64,000 bases of DNA from Wukongibacter sp050859025 (GCF_050859025.1 NZ_CP138200.1:1922001-1986000); one strand, 5' to 3'; counted from the stretch's first letter, positions 25,188 through 32,688 are shown. Notes: a model not told the origin generated them from the sequence alone. Translations and numbers: made by a program.

Positions 25188-25580
25188 CTATTTATTTTTA
25201 TATTTCTTTTTTACTTCTATATATATCTTTAATCCTTCAATTAAGTCATCCGGATCTATTTCTTCCTTTTTCATTTTTTTTGCAAATTCAATATATTTAA
25301 TATTTTGAGAAGCAAATAGTTCACGGTACTCTTCTGGTACTAGTGGAGTCAATTCTTCTTTACTATATGTTTGCTTTGATGGATTTCTATCATTCGTTCT
25401 ACATAGTAAATAATCTATTGATACATCAAAGTAATCTGCCATCTTTCTTAAAGTATTAGAATCCGGATCTCTTTTCCCTTTTTCATAGGCACTAATAGTT
25501 TGCTGAGTAACTTGGAATACTTCAGCAAATTCACTTTGACTTAATCCTTTTTCTTTTCTCAACATTGCAATCCTATTCAT
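25188..25580 (-). CDS. CI-like phage repressor (XRE helix-turn-helix)
   Basis: A 130-residue repressor. The XRE domain (1-65) reads MLRKEKGLSQSEFAEVFQVT then QQTISAYEKGKRDPDSNTLR, with the second-helix contact region and DYLLCRTND at its end. The C-terminal part is short and helical, without the Ser-Lys peptidase domain of LexA/CI, so SOS self-cleavage is unlikely. ATG 25580 follows AAAGGTGAT. It is divergent from a Cro-like gene, with two identical operators between them, the classic lysogeny switch. Confidence 0.9.
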   Translation of the reverse strand: MNRIAMLRKEKGLSQSEFAEVFQVTQQTISAYEKGKRDPDSNTLRKMADYFDVSIDYLLCRTNDRNPSKQTYSKEELTPLVPEEYRELFASQNIKYIEFAKKMKKEEIDPDDLIEGLKIYIEVKKKYKNK

Positions 25581-25661
25581 ATAATCACCTTTTTTTTTAT
25601 TCCTTTCTATTATACAACTTTTAGTGGTTAAAGAAAAACAGAAAAATGTTGTATTTTTGTA

Positions 25662-25709
25662 TTGACTACAACAAATAGTTGTGATATTATAATTACAACA
25701 AATAGTTGT
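25662..25709 (+). promoter_or_regulatory. Early promoter with two identical repressor operators
   Basis: TTGACT (25662-25667), 17-base spacer and TATTAT (25685-25690) form the rightward promoter. The spacer is filled by ACAACAAATAGTTGT (25668-25682), and an identical copy follows at 25695-25709. The arms ACAAC/GTTGT are perfect inverted repeats. Confidence 0.8.
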
Positions 25710-25731
25710 TATTGTTGAAGGAGGTGTTATC

Positions 25732-25965
25732 TTGAGAGACATTTTAATAAATCTACGTGGTAAAAAAAGTCAATCAGAAGTTGCTGAAAAACTTGGAATC
25801 ACTCAACAGTTTCTTAGTGCCATAGAAAGAGAAGAGAAGAACCCCAGCATTACCATTATGCGGAAATTTGAGGAACACTATAATAAGAGCATGGTTGAGC
25901 TGTTTCCCGATATTTTTTTAAGAGAAAATACAACAAATAGTTGTAAAATAGCAACAATTAATTAA
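25732..25965 (+). CDS. Cro-like XRE-family regulator
   Basis: A 77-residue helix-turn-helix protein, first gene of the rightward operon: LRGKKSQSEVAEKLGITQQ and FLSAIEREEKNPSITIMRKF. The TTG start has GAAGGAGG upstream. Position and size suggest a Cro or Arp-type antagonist of the CI-like repressor. A third operator copy lies inside the end of this gene (25930-25944). Confidence 0.85.
   Translation: MRDILINLRGKKSQSEVAEKLGITQQFLSAIEREEKNPSITIMRKFEEHYNKSMVELFPDIFLRENTTNSCKIATIN
25930..25944 (+). promoter_or_regulatory. Third copy of the repressor operator
   Basis: ACAACAAATAGTTGT, identical to the two operators at 25668 and 25695, here within the 3' end of the cro-like gene. A degenerate half-copy follows at about 25981. 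Confidence 0.75.
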
Positions 25966-26024
25966 CCCTATGATTGTAAATACAACAAAAAATCTAGATG
26001 GAAGTACTGAAAGGAGATAAAATC

Positions 26025-26217
26025 ATGAATCGAAAAAAAAGAAATCAAAATATCTGCACTAAAAGAAATATTTCCAATTTCAGATCCAAATGATGAATTA
26101 CTATTCTTAGCGCACAACATAGTTGAAAAAGGTGCAGAAAAGAAACTTAACTATAAGGATATGGAAACACTAATCAATTATACTCAAATCCTACTTAAAC
26201 AAAGAACATTTATCTAA
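26025..26217 (+). pseudogene. Small early gene with a shifted frame at an A8 tract
   Basis: A strong AAAGGAGA and ATG 26025 lead into MNRKK. After eight A (26033-26040) the coding potential continues one base out of frame: EIKISALKEIFPISDPNDEL and on to KQRTFI, stop at 26215-26217. With seven A the product would be about 63 residues. This may be a real mutation, slippage-prone expression or a sequencing error. The protein resembles small phage helical proteins; function unknown. Confidence 0.55.
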
Positions 26218-26263
26218 TTTAATCCTTAATACTATTCTACAAAATTTGGTGAGGAGGATAGCT

Positions 26264-26404
26264 ATGGGTACTGATACAGTTATTTACACTGGCAAAAAGA
26301 CACCAGAAGAAATACAAAATGAGATAAATAAGTTACTTAACAATTATTTGGATAATTTTCGCTTTAAAGAATCTGATAGCGAAAATGAAGATATTGCATC
26401 ATAA
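26264..26404 (+). CDS. Small protein, paralogue of the one beside attR
   Basis: A 46-residue protein with VIYTGKKTPEEIQNEINKLL and an acidic tail. The gene at 56008 encodes a clear relative (IIYTGKITKEELSEKINQLL), so the prophage carries two copies, one in the early operon and one next to attR. GGTGAGGAGG precedes the ATG. Function unknown; the size would suit an antirepressor, an excisionase-like factor or a protein inhibitor. Confidence 0.65.
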   Translation: MGTDTVIYTGKKTPEEIQNEINKLLNNYLDNFRFKESDSENEDIAS

Positions 26405-26561
26405 AAAAATTGGAAGGCTAAAAAGCCAACCGACAAGTGAGGTTTTTCATATTAATAGTATATACGATTTTCAAACAATAAATCTACGGAGAAATATAGA
26501 TACAAAAAATATTAATGATGTTATTTATCGATGAATGCTATATCAAATGGAGGGAATATAA

Positions 26562-27092
26562 GTGTGTTTTGGCAATTTATTAAAGGGAGAGCGTAAGAGA
26601 AGGGGGCTTACTCAAGAACAATTAAAAAGATTATTGAATTGTTCACAATCAGACATTTCAGAATGGGAGTCAGGGAAGAGAGAAGTTCCAATGGACATTA
26701 AGAAAAAGCTACCGCATGTTTTAAATAGTAGTCGACTAAGAATGGAAATGATAAATGAACTGAAAGTAGATTTTATAAATACTCCATTCTATAACGGTGT
26801 AAAGTTTGATCTACTACGCTTAATAGCAAAGAATATTGAGGAAGAAGAAGAATCAATTAAGGCGTCAAATGAACTTTTCAAAATAGTTTTAAATAATATG
26901 ACAGAGCAGCCTTATAAAGATAATGAATTAGAGAAGATTTATGAGCTTATGGAACAAATTGGTGACCCGATAGGGTGGAAAAGAATGTTGTTTGCAAAAG
27001 TAGATGAACAAACAGGGGCAAATGTATCTAGAGAAACACAAAAACGGATCGATAGGAAGATTAGAAACAAAAAATACGTTGTGCAAGTGTAG
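26562..27092 (+). CDS. XRE-family phage regulator
   Basis: A 176-residue protein with an N-terminal helix-turn-helix (residues 1-60: LLKGERKRRGLTQEQLKRLL then CSQSDISEWESGKREVP) and a helical C-terminal part rich in Glu and Lys, ending RKIRNKKYVVQV. The GTG start has GGAGGG seven bases upstream. Such proteins are common in the early region of clostridial phages; a role in early gene control is inferred. Confidence 0.75.
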   Translation: MCFGNLLKGERKRRGLTQEQLKRLLNCSQSDISEWESGKREVPMDIKKKLPHVLNSSRLRMEMINELKVDFINTPFYNGVKFDLLRLIAKNIEEEEESIKASNELFKIVLNNMTEQPYKDNELEKIYELMEQIGDPIGWKRMLFAKVDEQTGANVSRETQKRIDRKIRNKKYVVQV

Positions 27093-27112
27093 TTTAGGGA
27101 GGAGGTGAAGAA

Positions 27113-27289
27113 ATGGATATAAGAAAACTTGAGATTATATTAGATACACTGGAAAGAAAATGTAAAGAAGATTTGGCAAAATCCAATGCCTTTGACAAAG
27201 ATTATATAGAAGGCAAGTTAGCAACTGTGAACATTATTAGGAGTTTAATGGATTTACAAAAAGATGGACAAAAAAAAGAGACCCTTTAA
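27113..27289 (+). CDS. Small phage protein, unknown
   Basis: A 58-residue helical protein starting MDIRKLEIILDTLERKCKED and ending KKETL. AGGGAGGAGGTG gives a strong ribosome site. It lies in the early operon between a regulator and another small gene. No recognised domain. Confidence 0.6.
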   Translation: MDIRKLEIILDTLERKCKEDLAKSNAFDKDYIEGKLATVNIIRSLMDLQKDGQKKETL

Positions 27290-27365
27290 AGGGCGATTAG
27301 AAAATTATTTGTTAGTTATATTTTACCATAAGAGACAATCAAAAACAATGGATAAGGTGATAAAA

Positions 27366-27557
27366 ATGGATAAAGAATTAATGCTTAAGCAGATAGATGC
27401 AACCTTAAAACAGGAAAAGAAATATCTAAAAGACTATAACGAACAGTTAAGAGACCCCAGTATTATAGGAGCAGCTAGAGAAAGAATTTTAATGTTTAGA
27501 GAAGCGGTTCTAGAAGCTATTACTAGGCATGAGAAGTATAGATTGAATTTTATATAG
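27366..27557 (+). CDS. Small helical phage protein, unknown
   Basis: A 63-residue protein, MDKELMLKQIDATLKQEKKY onwards, mostly coiled helix. ATG 27366 is six bases after AAGGTGA; earlier in-frame ATGs at 27264 and 27351 lie over the previous gene or have no ribosome site. It is 11 bases from the parM-like gene and probably co-transcribed. No family recognised. Confidence 0.6.
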   Translation: MDKELMLKQIDATLKQEKKYLKDYNEQLRDPSIIGAARERILMFREAVLEAITRHEKYRLNFI

Positions 27558-27568
27558 GAGGGATTAAC

Positions 27569-28462
27569 TTGATTATAGGTATTGACAAAGGTAGTGCGTA
27601 CACAAAGACTAGCAAGGATGTAATTATTAAAAGTACGGTACGAGATTTAAGTGAAGATGACATAAATCTAAATGATAGCCTATTCATTGAAATGGATGGA
27701 GAAGAACACTTTGTAGGTGGAGAAGGTAGTTTTGCAACTGATCTTAAGAAAGCAGAGCATAAGAGTACTAGAATCCTCACTTATACAGCTATAGCAAAGA
27801 GTTTTGAGGAAACTCTTATAAATACTGATTTAGTATTAGGACTGCCAATAGGGCATTATTCACGCAATAAAGATAAAATGAAGGAACTGTTTAATGGGAA
27901 GTCTGCGACGATTAGCATTAATGGTAATCAGAAAGTAATTAAAATCATGAATGTTGAAGTATTTCCTGAGTGTGCAGCTGCTAAATTCACCCAAAATATA
28001 GATAGTGGACTGTTCATTGATATAGGAGGACTCAGTGTAGACAATGCTCTATTCAAAAATGGAAAGCTCGAAAAACACTCTACATTTACTATGGGAACCA
28101 TGAAACTACTTTCTAAAATCGCAGATTATCTAAATGCAGAACATGATTTATCCCTAACAGAATGGGGAGCTGAAGAAATACTAAAAGATGGATTGACCAT
28201 AGATGGCGAGGTAATAGACATAAAGTCAGGCACAGAGGAAGTTATCAGAGATCATGTTAAAAAGATTCTTGAAAGAATTAAGCTTCAATATGATACGAGG
28301 ATGATTAAAAACATAATCTTTACAGGCGGCGGAAGCCTTATGTGCTTTGATTTTTTTAAGAAATACATACCACAAGCTACGAGGATGGAAAATACTCAAT
28401 TTAGCAATGCTAAAGGCTTTGAACTTATAGGAAGAAAATTGTTTGGTGGTAACGATGCTTAA
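27569..28462 (+). CDS. ParM/StbA-family actin-like ATPase
   Basis: A 297-residue actin-fold ATPase. Phosphate-1 loop GIDKGSAYTKT at the N-terminus, phosphate-2 loop FIDIGGLSVDNA (about 150-161) and adenosine motif FTGGGSLM (about 250) are all present. Plasmid ParM proteins form filaments that push DNA apart, together with a small DNA-binding ParR and centromere repeats. The TTG start has TAGGAGGG upstream. The next gene overlaps its stop and encodes a small winged-helix protein that may be the partner. Phage actin-like proteins are also known to move DNA or replication centres. Confidence 0.88.
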   Translation: MIIGIDKGSAYTKTSKDVIIKSTVRDLSEDDINLNDSLFIEMDGEEHFVGGEGSFATDLKKAEHKSTRILTYTAIAKSFEETLINTDLVLGLPIGHYSRNKDKMKELFNGKSATISINGNQKVIKIMNVEVFPECAAAKFTQNIDSGLFIDIGGLSVDNALFKNGKLEKHSTFTMGTMKLLSKIADYLNAEHDLSLTEWGAEEILKDGLTIDGEVIDIKSGTEEVIRDHVKKILERIKLQYDTRMIKNIIFTGGGSLMCFDFFKKYIPQATRMENTQFSNAKGFELIGRKLFGGNDA

Positions 28463-28811
28463 TGAGGAGATATTTAATTTAAAAATTGCTCCTAGCAATA
28501 GAAAAGATAAAACCTTTACAAAATTTGAAGCTTACATATTCCTTATGGTTAATAAATCACAAACTCAAGAAATGAGTATTTATTTTCTATCACAAACATG
28601 GAATTGGAGTCGTAATAAAGTTAAAAGATTTTTAGGGCAATTAGAGAAAAGGGACATAGTAAAGAACAGTGAAAAGAGCATAAAAAAGGACATAGCGAAA
28701 AGCCAGAATACTAATATTTCAAGCAATATCAAAGACACAAAAAAGGACAATAAAAAGAACATATCAAAAGACATTGATTTAGGAAGCATACAAGCAATTA
28801 TGAATATGTGA
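28455..28811 (+). CDS. Small winged-helix protein coupled to the actin-like gene
   Basis: A 118-residue protein overlapping the parM-like stop by eight bases (ATG 28455 in GATGCTTAATG), hence translationally coupled. Residues about 20-70 form a winged helix: FTKFEAYIFLMVNKSQ, YFLSQTWNWSRNKVKRFL and LEKRDIVK. The tail is a Lys/Asn-rich low-complexity stretch. It resembles the N-terminal domain of phage replication proteins, but its position also fits a ParR-like adaptor. Both readings are inference. Confidence 0.65.
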   Translation: MLNEEIFNLKIAPSNRKDKTFTKFEAYIFLMVNKSQTQEMSIYFLSQTWNWSRNKVKRFLGQLEKRDIVKNSEKSIKKDIAKSQNTNISSNIKDTKKDNKKNISKDIDLGSIQAIMNM

Positions 28812-28847
28812 CAAACGGATACCAAAAGGTTAGTGGAGGTGAGGAAC

Positions 28848-29033
28848 TTGAGATCTAATTTAGCTAAACTGGGGCGGGAGAAGAAACCCCGCCAACTAAA
28901 AAACAAAGATGTCTATCTAATTGGTCTACTTCTCCTAATATTAGGATTAACAATATTTATATTAAATATACACCTAATTTTGCCTCCTATCATATATCGG
29001 AGCTTAGGGGCATCTGCCCCGGCTCCACTTTAG
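28848..29033 (+). CDS. Small single-span membrane protein
   Basis: A 61-residue protein: basic N-terminus (about 1-25), one hydrophobic segment YLIGLLLLILGLTIFILNIH, then LPPIIYRSLG. The TTG start follows GGAGGTGAGG. It lies between the actin-like module and the replication gene. A DNA hairpin (GGCGGG / CCCGCC) occurs inside the coding region near 28874-28893. Function unknown. Confidence 0.5.
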   Translation: MRSNLAKLGREKKPRQLKNKDVYLIGLLLLILGLTIFILNIHLILPPIIYRSLGASAPAPL

Positions 29034-29048
29034 AAAGAAGGTGATAGG

Positions 29049-29924
29049 TTGAATAAGTTAAGGGATAAAAGAAAGAAAAACTGGTTTTACTTAGAAAATG
29101 CTCTTGTAGATAGAGAAGATTTATCATCAAATGAAAAATTAATTTACATGGCTCTAGCAAGATATGCAAATGAAGATGATGAAGCTTTTCCAAGCTACAA
29201 CACAATATCTAAAAAGACATCTTTAGGTAAGAGAACCATAATAAACGGAGTAAAGAGTCTAGTCGAAAAGGGACTGGTAAAGAAAACCATAAGATTTAAA
29301 AATTCGAAAGAAAATAATTCAAATCTATACACATTATTTTCTGTTGAACTACCTAGTGAAATATACGCACCACCCAGTGCATCAGTTACACCACCTAGTG
29401 AAATGATTGCACCACCCCCTAGTGCATCAGTTACACCCCCTAGTGCACCAGTTGCACCCAAAAAAGACTTAAATAAAAATACTAATATTATTAAAAATAC
29501 TAACTTAAAAAATAAAACATCTACGCAAATTGAAAATTTACGTATCAGGTATTCCGAGGATCAATTAAAAACTATTGATGATTACATAGATATTCTAAGG
29601 TGGACTAGGAAACATGGAAAGATAGCAGATAGTGTGATTCTAAAAATTTATGAGGAATGGGATAAGTTCAAAACATCGGTCGTGATATATGCATTGAAAG
29701 TATATGTAGAGAATCCTAACCATCATGATAAAAAAGAGAATTATTGCTATGGAATAATGAGAAATGCAACAGCAGAACAGGTTGCAGGGAAATCCCAAGA
29801 CAGTAAAAGTAAGACTCACAAAACTCCTAAACGTAAGAATAATAAATTTAATAAGGGTGCTGACAGGATAAGTCAGCAATACACGAATGAAGAATTAGAG
29901 AAAAAGTTAGGCTTAAGAAAATAG
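29049..29924 (+). CDS. Phage replication initiator-like protein (N-terminal winged helix)
   Basis: A 291-residue protein. Residues about 12-90 form a helix-turn-helix of the replisome organiser type (LSSNEKLIYMALARYANEDD, then PSYNTISKKTSLGKRTIING). Residues 100-140 are a Pro/Ser repeat (PPSASV, PPSEMI), and residues 165-240 form a helical domain like that of DnaD-type loaders (LRIRYSEDQLKTIDDYIDIL). The tail is strongly basic. The repeated DNA inside the gene (29348-29456) may be the replication origin, as in lambda O. The TTG start has AAGGTGATAGG upstream. Confidence 0.75.
   Translation: MNKLRDKRKKNWFYLENALVDREDLSSNEKLIYMALARYANEDDEAFPSYNTISKKTSLGKRTIINGVKSLVEKGLVKKTIRFKNSKENNSNLYTLFSVELPSEIYAPPSASVTPPSEMIAPPPSASVTPPSAPVAPKKDLNKNTNIIKNTNLKNKTSTQIENLRIRYSEDQLKTIDDYIDILRWTRKHGKIADSVILKIYEEWDKFKTSVVIYALKVYVENPNHHDKKENYCYGIMRNATAEQVAGKSQDSKSKTHKTPKRKNNKFNKGADRISQQYTNEELEKKLGLRK
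29348..29456 (+). repeat. Iteron-like repeats inside the replication gene, candidate origin
   Basis: About five units of 19-24 bases sharing CACC(C/T)AGTG: ACTACCTAGTGAAAT (29348), GCACCACCCAGTGCATCAGT (29367), ACACCACCTAGTGAAATGAT (29388), GCACCACCCCCTAGTGCATC (29409) and ACACCCCCTAGTGCACCAGT (29433). All stay in frame and encode the Pro/Ser repeat. Confidence 0.6.
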
Positions 29925-29943
29925 AATTATGGAGGCGTTTTGA

Positions 29944-30168
29944 ATGATACCCGGTCAGATCAGTTTAGCTGATGTTGAGAATGCAGGGATAAAGATAAAG
30001 CCTAAACCTTCATGGATTCAGGTACCTAAAGGTTACCTATGGTGTCCAAATTGTAATTGGCCCGTGAAGTTTCCCAAAAATAAAAGGCTAGGAGTTCGGA
30101 AATGTGAAGGCTGTGGAATTAGCAAGAATGATTTTTATGTAAGGCTTTACAATGGTTTATTCAACTAA
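29944..30168 (+). CDS. Small zinc-ribbon protein
   Basis: A 74-residue protein with two Cys pairs, WCPNCNWPV and KCEGCGISK, forming a zinc ribbon. GGAGGCG lies before the ATG. It probably binds nucleic acid; function unknown. It lies in a series of short early genes. Confidence 0.65.
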   Translation: MIPGQISLADVENAGIKIKPKPSWIQVPKGYLWCPNCNWPVKFPKNKRLGVRKCEGCGISKNDFYVRLYNGLFN

Positions 30169-30181
30169 AGGTGAAAGGTAG

Positions 30182-30370
30182 GGAGATAAATTCGAAGATA
30201 GAAGTTCTAAAAACATAAAACATGATAGCGTATGTGATAACTGCAAAAGAGGGATTAAAAAGGGTGAAAAATGCAAAATATTGCTTCGAAAATCAAATGG
30301 AGGACCTTATCTAAGAATAGTGTGTGTTAAATGCGAAAGTGAGGTTGATGTAAATGAGTATATTGCTTGA
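30182..30370 (+). CDS. Cys-rich zinc-ribbon frame without a usual start codon
   Basis: An open frame of 62 codons with CDNCKRG, KGEKCKI and CVKCESEV, a plausible zinc-binding pattern, preceded by AGGTAGGGAG. No ATG, GTG or TTG is in frame near that ribosome site (the first codons read GDKFEDRSSKN), so either an unusual start is used or the start has been lost. The next gene overlaps its end by 17 bases. Confidence 0.4.
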   Translation, partial: GDKFEDRSSKNIKHDSVCDNCKRGIKKGEKCKILLRKSNGGPYLRIVCVKCESEVDVNEYIA

Positions 30371-30512
30371 GATAGTTAAAGCTACAAGTAAAGAAGACTT
30401 CGGACATGAATTATCAAAGGCAGTTGAAGAAGTTGCGGTTGAAAAAGGATTATCATTTTCACAAGTAATTAAGCAAGCTCATGAATTACTTGAAAAGCAG
30501 GTGATTAAATGA
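30354..30512 (+). CDS. Small helical phage protein
   Basis: A 52-residue protein, MSILLEIVKATSKEDFGHEL onwards, two predicted helices with a ribbon-helix-like pattern (GLSFSQVIKQAHELLEKQ). It overlaps the frames before and after (ATGA at 30509), indicating coupled translation. Function unknown. Confidence 0.55.
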   Translation: MSILLEIVKATSKEDFGHELSKAVEEVAVEKGLSFSQVIKQAHELLEKQVIK

Positions 30513-30778
30513 GAGAAATGGATTATGAATTGAGGGATAGTATATCAGCTTTGATAGTTGCAATTATAAGAGAAGATGTAGCGACTGTAGAAGATGCATT
30601 TGAAGTTTTAGAAGGTAAAACGCCAATAACTAGAAATAGGGGCTCAGTTGATGAAATGATTGCACTTAGAAATGAAGGATTAAGATATAGAGAAATTGGT
30701 GAAATATTTGGATTAAAAGAAAGTTCAGTATTCTACAGAATAAAAAGGGAAAAAGCTAGAAGAAAGAAAGTCGTGTAA
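30509..30778 (+). CDS. Small helix-turn-helix protein, followed by an in-frame extension after TAA
   Basis: An 89-residue protein with a C-terminal helix-turn-helix (VDEMIALRNEGLRYREIGEI and GLKESSVFYRIKREKARRK). After the TAA at 30776-30778 the same frame stays open to 30922 and encodes a Lys-rich segment ending EGQISIFDLLVQN; QISIFDLL resembles sliding-clamp-binding peptides. The extension has no start codon of its own, so either the stop is read through or a longer ancestral gene has acquired a stop. Confidence 0.6.
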   Translation: MREMDYELRDSISALIVAIIREDVATVEDAFEVLEGKTPITRNRGSVDEMIALRNEGLRYREIGEIFGLKESSVFYRIKREKARRKKVV

Positions 30779-30938
30779 GTTGTAGTTAGTAATGAGAAAA
30801 AGACTAATAAAAAAGATAGGACAGTAGCTAAGATTAAAAAGAAAGTTAAAGAGAGAGTTGAGACTAAGAAACCTGTTATAGAAGGGCAAATATCAATATT
30901 TGATTTGTTGGTACAGAATTAGGAAGTACATAAAAGTG

Positions 30939-31211
30939 CTACTTAGCGGCGTTTCTAATTGTTGCGTTTACTGCAAAAACGAATGATATTGTCATTGGAG
31001 TCAAAATTTTGATATCAATGTTAGAATGTAAAATTACAAAAAAAGCTAAGACGTGAAATACTATAAATTCAATGATTACGATTAAAATTATTGACTTAGG
31101 TTTTCTAAATGATTTATTACATAGAATGAATTTGTTATTAATAAAAATAACTAGCAAAAAGGTAAGTATACCAATACAAAAGTTGTGAACATAAGGCAAT
31201 AATGCATTCAA
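30939..31211 (-). CDS. Small membrane protein on the opposite strand
   Basis: A 90-residue protein with two or three hydrophobic segments (about 12-28, 42-62, 68-84). The TTG start has TAGGAG 10 bases upstream on the minus strand. It is the only minus-strand gene within the early region, a position typical of a lysogeny-expressed moron, for example a superinfection-exclusion protein; that role is a guess. Confidence 0.55.
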   Translation of the reverse strand: MNALLPYVHNFCIGILTFLLVIFINNKFILCNKSFRKPKSIILIVIIEFIVFHVLAFFVILHSNIDIKILTPMTISFVFAVNATIRNAAK

Positions 31212-31309
31212 AGTAATCAGCTCCTAAACTAGTATATACTAAATTTTACCATATAGGAGTTAGATTTGTAACACAAATTAGAATGTATGTGACGAATGGA
31301 GGTATTAGA

Positions 31310-31831
31310 ATGAATATAAAAATTAGATTGTGGGATAAAATTTCAAATAGAATGATCTATGAAAGCAGAGATTTAGAGAATGACGATATGGTTGTTATGA
31401 CACTAGATGGGGAACTTCAATTTGCTAGTGGTTTAGAAAATTATCATAGAAATGATTTTATAAAAATGCTATATACAGGGCTCAAAGATAATACTAAATG
31501 GAATCAATTAAGCCAAGAAGAAAAAGAAAGATTTTATCATCAAAATTGTTCTGAAGATGGTAGAACAATAAAATATCAAAACATTGATGATGTTAAGTAT
31601 CTGTGGGAAGGAAAAGAAATTTATGAGGGAGATATATACCATCTAGGAGACAAAAACATAAAATACCTAGTAGTATGGCATGATACTGGGCTTATAGGAA
31701 AACAAGTTGGAAGTTCTAGTTATGCCGGATTGGAACATTGGCAAGACAGAATCGAAGTTGTTGGGAATATATACGAGAATCCAGAACTAATGGAATGGAG
31801 ATGTAAAAATGTCAAAAGAAAAGAAATGTAA
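31310..31831 (+). CDS. YopX-family phage protein
   Basis: A 173-residue protein with the YopX pattern: IKIRLWDKISNRMIYES at the start, then YLWEGKEIYEGDIYHLGDKN, VVWHDTGLIGKQV and IEVVGNIYENPELME. The family is frequent in Firmicute phages and its function is unknown. ATG 31310 follows TGGAGGTATTAG; the upstream GTG-region start is less likely. Confidence 0.85.
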   Translation: MNIKIRLWDKISNRMIYESRDLENDDMVVMTLDGELQFASGLENYHRNDFIKMLYTGLKDNTKWNQLSQEEKERFYHQNCSEDGRTIKYQNIDDVKYLWEGKEIYEGDIYHLGDKNIKYLVVWHDTGLIGKQVGSSSYAGLEHWQDRIEVVGNIYENPELMEWRCKNVKRKEM

Positions 31832-31937
31832 AACATGCGAATTGAATAAGGAAACTGGCTGTGAGATAGAAAATAAAGAAGGATTCAAGCGTGGAGGATG
31901 CGGGGCTTGGATTGAGAGGAGGAAACAAATTGGATAG
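31809..31937 (+). CDS. Small Cys-rich protein
   Basis: A 42-residue protein with four Cys (KCKTCE, GCEIE, GGCGAW) that overlaps the genes on both sides. The ribosome site is weak (GGAG within the upstream gene). Probably a zinc-binding peptide; function unknown. Confidence 0.5.
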   Translation: MSKEKKCKTCELNKETGCEIENKEGFKRGGCGAWIERRKQIG

Positions 31938-32478
31938 AATAGTTTGCCTTGTCGGAGAATCAGGCTCCGGCAAGACTACCATAGCAAAAGAATTAGAGAA
32001 AAAGGGATACAACATCATAAAGAGCTACACTACAAGGCCACCAAGAAAACCGGACGAATGGGGACATATATTTGTAACAAAAGAAGATTATTCCAATGCG
32101 ATAATAGATGATGCATATGATGGGAATATGATAGCTTATACATACATCGAAGGACACCACTATTGGGCTTTAGAAAACCAGTATAAAAACAAAGGTATAT
32201 CTATTTATATTATAGACCCCCGAGGGGTTAAAAATTTACGAGAAAGGCTTTTACATAAGGATTTTGAGGGTGAAGTTGATGTTATGGGAATTTATCTTAA
32301 GGCGGATGATTTAATTAGATTTAATAGAGTTTCAATAGAGCATGGAAAGAAAAAGGCAGAAAAAAGGTTAGCAAGAGATAATGGAAAATTTGATGTAATA
32401 GAGTGCGATTATGCTGTAGACGCAAATAGATTGATTGAAGAAGTTCTGCAAAATGTTATTGAGATTATAGAGCAGTAG
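31930..32478 (+). CDS. Guanylate kinase-like nucleotide kinase
   Basis: A 182-residue P-loop kinase. Walker A is GESGSGKTT. The guanylate-kinase signature KSYTTRPPRKPDEWGHIF binds the nucleotide base, and a lid with basic residues follows (HGKKKAEKRLARD). Phages use such kinases to raise dNTP supply, though this subgroup is uncharacterised. TTG 31930 has GAGAGGAGG seven bases upstream and lies in the end of the Cys-rich gene. Confidence 0.8.
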   Translation: MDRIVCLVGESGSGKTTIAKELEKKGYNIIKSYTTRPPRKPDEWGHIFVTKEDYSNAIIDDAYDGNMIAYTYIEGHHYWALENQYKNKGISIYIIDPRGVKNLRERLLHKDFEGEVDVMGIYLKADDLIRFNRVSIEHGKKKAEKRLARDNGKFDVIECDYAVDANRLIEEVLQNVIEIIEQ

Positions 32479-32493
32479 GAAGGGGAATAAATC

Positions 32494-32688
32494 ATGAAGG
32501 TTGATATAAGAGTTATAAAGGAACCAGTCTCAGTAGAATTTGATTGTCCTCATTGTGAGGAAGAAATAGTAATACAATATCAATATTTTTGTAGTGAAAT
32601 AGGAGAAGTTTGCGACTGGCGGTATTCAAAATTTGAGTGTCCAGAGTGCAATAATACTATAGAAATAGACTATGTTGATTGGGATTAA
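32494..32688 (+). CDS. Zinc-ribbon phage protein
   Basis: A 64-residue protein with FDCPHCEEEIV and FECPECNNTIE, two CPxC knuckles of a zinc ribbon, plus two further Cys between them. AAGGGG precedes the ATG. Nucleic-acid or protein binding is likely; function unknown. Confidence 0.65.
   Translation: MKVDIRVIKEPVSVEFDCPHCEEEIVIQYQYFCSEIGEVCDWRYSKFECPECNNTIEIDYVDWD

Noticed and set aside
29348..29456. CRISPR array
   Set aside because: The units are about 21 bases without unique spacers and lie in frame within a coding region.
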